The position numbers and the translations under genes are program-made. DNA of 5,441 nt. Origin: Sulfurimonas sp. Lineage in GTDB: Bacteria; Campylobacterota; Campylobacteria; Campylobacterales; Sulfurimonadaceae. Every line of letters starts with the position of its first letter. Positions within the stretch are counted from its first letter, which is position 1. The DNA lies in the NCBI GenBank assembly GCA_002732645.1, contig NVRL01000003.1:14034-19474 (forward strand). The letters run 5' to 3'. Shown here one piece after another: positions 4,688 to 5,441 of the stretch. Below the pieces are notes generated by a model that was given only the letters and a program-made list of their open reading frames with translations, made no database searches and was not told the origin of the DNA.

Positions 4688-5441
4688 ATGACTAGGATTA
4701 TAAAGTATTTCTTAGACAACAAACGCTTAAACTATATGCTACTTATTTTTTTAGCATATATGGGTTATAACGCTTATGTAAACATTCCAAAAGAGATCTT
4801 TCCAAATGTTGAACTTGACAAAATAAGTGTTCGTGGTGCATATAGTGGTGCCAGTGCAACAGTTATGGATAAGATGGCAGTTCGCGATATTGAAGAAGAA
4901 CTTAGCAATATCAATGGGATTGATAAGACTGAAACCACTATTACTCCCGGAGCATTTGCTATTATATTGACACTTAACAAAAGTGTAGATAAAGTAAATG
5001 TTCTCTCTCGTGTAAAAGATTCTATAGCCCTAACAAGGCAATACCTACCATCTGATATGAATGAACCTGTTGCTAGAATTTTGGATAAGAGCAGATCTCT
5101 TATAAAGCTATCCCTCTCATCAGATAAAATAACAAAAGGTGAACTCACCGCCATAGCCAAAGAGATTAAAACAAAGATTTCAAGGGTAAAAAATATTAGT
5201 GAGATACTTATTCGAGGAGACTCAAAAGAAGAAGTCTCTATAAGAATAGACTCACAAGCAGTTCTTGCATATGAGTTAAAACATGCTAGTGTCCTAAAAG
5301 CGATCTCTGATCTTTCATATATATTTCCTGTTGGAGATATAGAAGAGAGAGGAAGTTTTATATATATATCTACTTCAAATGGTAAAGAAGATGTACCTGA
5401 ATGGGAAGATAGTATTCTTAATGTAGATGGGAAATATATTA
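4688..5441 (+). CDS. RND efflux permease (AcrB/AcrD/AcrF family), 3' end outside window
   Basis: The frame from ATG 4688 is open to the right edge: 251 residues of a protein that is usually about 1,000-1,050 long, so only the first quarter is seen. A cytoplasmic basic N-terminus (MTRIIKYFLDNKRLN) leads into the first membrane helix (about residues 15-31). Then come NIPKEIFPNVELDKISVRG (about 32-50), AYSGASATVMDKMAVRDIEE and LSNINGI, the classic start of the periplasmic porter domain PN1, with the rest of PN1 and the start of PN2 after about residue 135. The proton-relay Asp residues of helix 4 lie beyond the window. No Shine-Dalgarno is seen; the start is 3 bp after the upstream stop, fitting coupled translation. 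The substrate cannot be told. The adaptor protein usually encoded next to the permease is not upstream here and may be downstream or elsewhere. Confidence 0.92.
   Translation, partial: MTRIIKYFLDNKRLNYMLLIFLAYMGYNAYVNIPKEIFPNVELDKISVRGAYSGASATVMDKMAVRDIEEELSNINGIDKTETTITPGAFAIILTLNKSVDKVNVLSRVKDSIALTRQYLPSDMNEPVARILDKSRSLIKLSLSSDKITKGELTAIAKEIKTKISRVKNISEILIRGDSKEEVSIRIDSQAVLAYELKHASVLKAISDLSYIFPVGDIEERGSFIYISTSNGKEDVPEWEDSILNVDGKYI

Noticed and set aside
4774..5160. 128-codon minus-strand ORF with Ser/Leu/Ile-rich product
   Set aside because: It is antisense to the RND permease N-terminus, which matches its family throughout the interval.

Overview
The window suggests an AT-rich member of the Campylobacterota, most like Sulfurimonas or a relative. 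The coding sequence is strongly A/T-biased. Several proteins look like families typical of that phylum: the DUF5610-like protein often labelled 'hydrogenase-4 component G', the CJM1_0395-type HExxH metalloprotease, a small S4 protein and a short DUF445 protein. The genus assignment is inference; there is no rRNA or tRNA in the window.

Layout: (1) 1-618, the 3' part of a DUF5610-like gene followed closely by a 32-codon single-pass membrane ORF with a good ribosome binding site. (2) 623-1231 on the minus strand, a putative SprA/CJM1_0395-family metalloprotease, convergent with the small ORF. (3) 1302-1783, a tight two-gene unit: a YbcJ-like S4 RNA-binding protein, then a small exported protein whose GTG start overlaps the S4 stop codon. 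(4) 1784-2120, an AT-rich gene-free stretch that ends in a clear promoter (TTGATA, 17 bp, TATAAT) whose -10 box lies inside a perfect 16-bp palindrome. (5) 2121-3311, a stand-alone AAA_14/DUF4143-type ATPase. (6) 3312-3466, a spacer with hairpins at both ends and a short protein-like reading on the minus strand. (7) 3467-4177 on the minus strand, a DUF445 membrane protein with a TTG start. (8) A 66-bp divergent control region with a 9-bp inverted repeat. (9) 4244 to the window end, a 146-residue protein of unknown function followed after 3 bp by the N-terminal quarter of an RND efflux permease.

No single pathway links these genes; the window looks like chromosomal housekeeping and envelope genes with one solitary ATPase set among them. 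The points most worth following are the palindromic promoter of the ATPase, the 14-bp direct repeats on either side of it, the inverted repeat in the DUF445 control region, and the resemblance of the 146-residue protein to an internal segment of TraD-type conjugative coupling proteins. I did not find a CRISPR array, insertion sequence, RNA gene or recognisable defence system.
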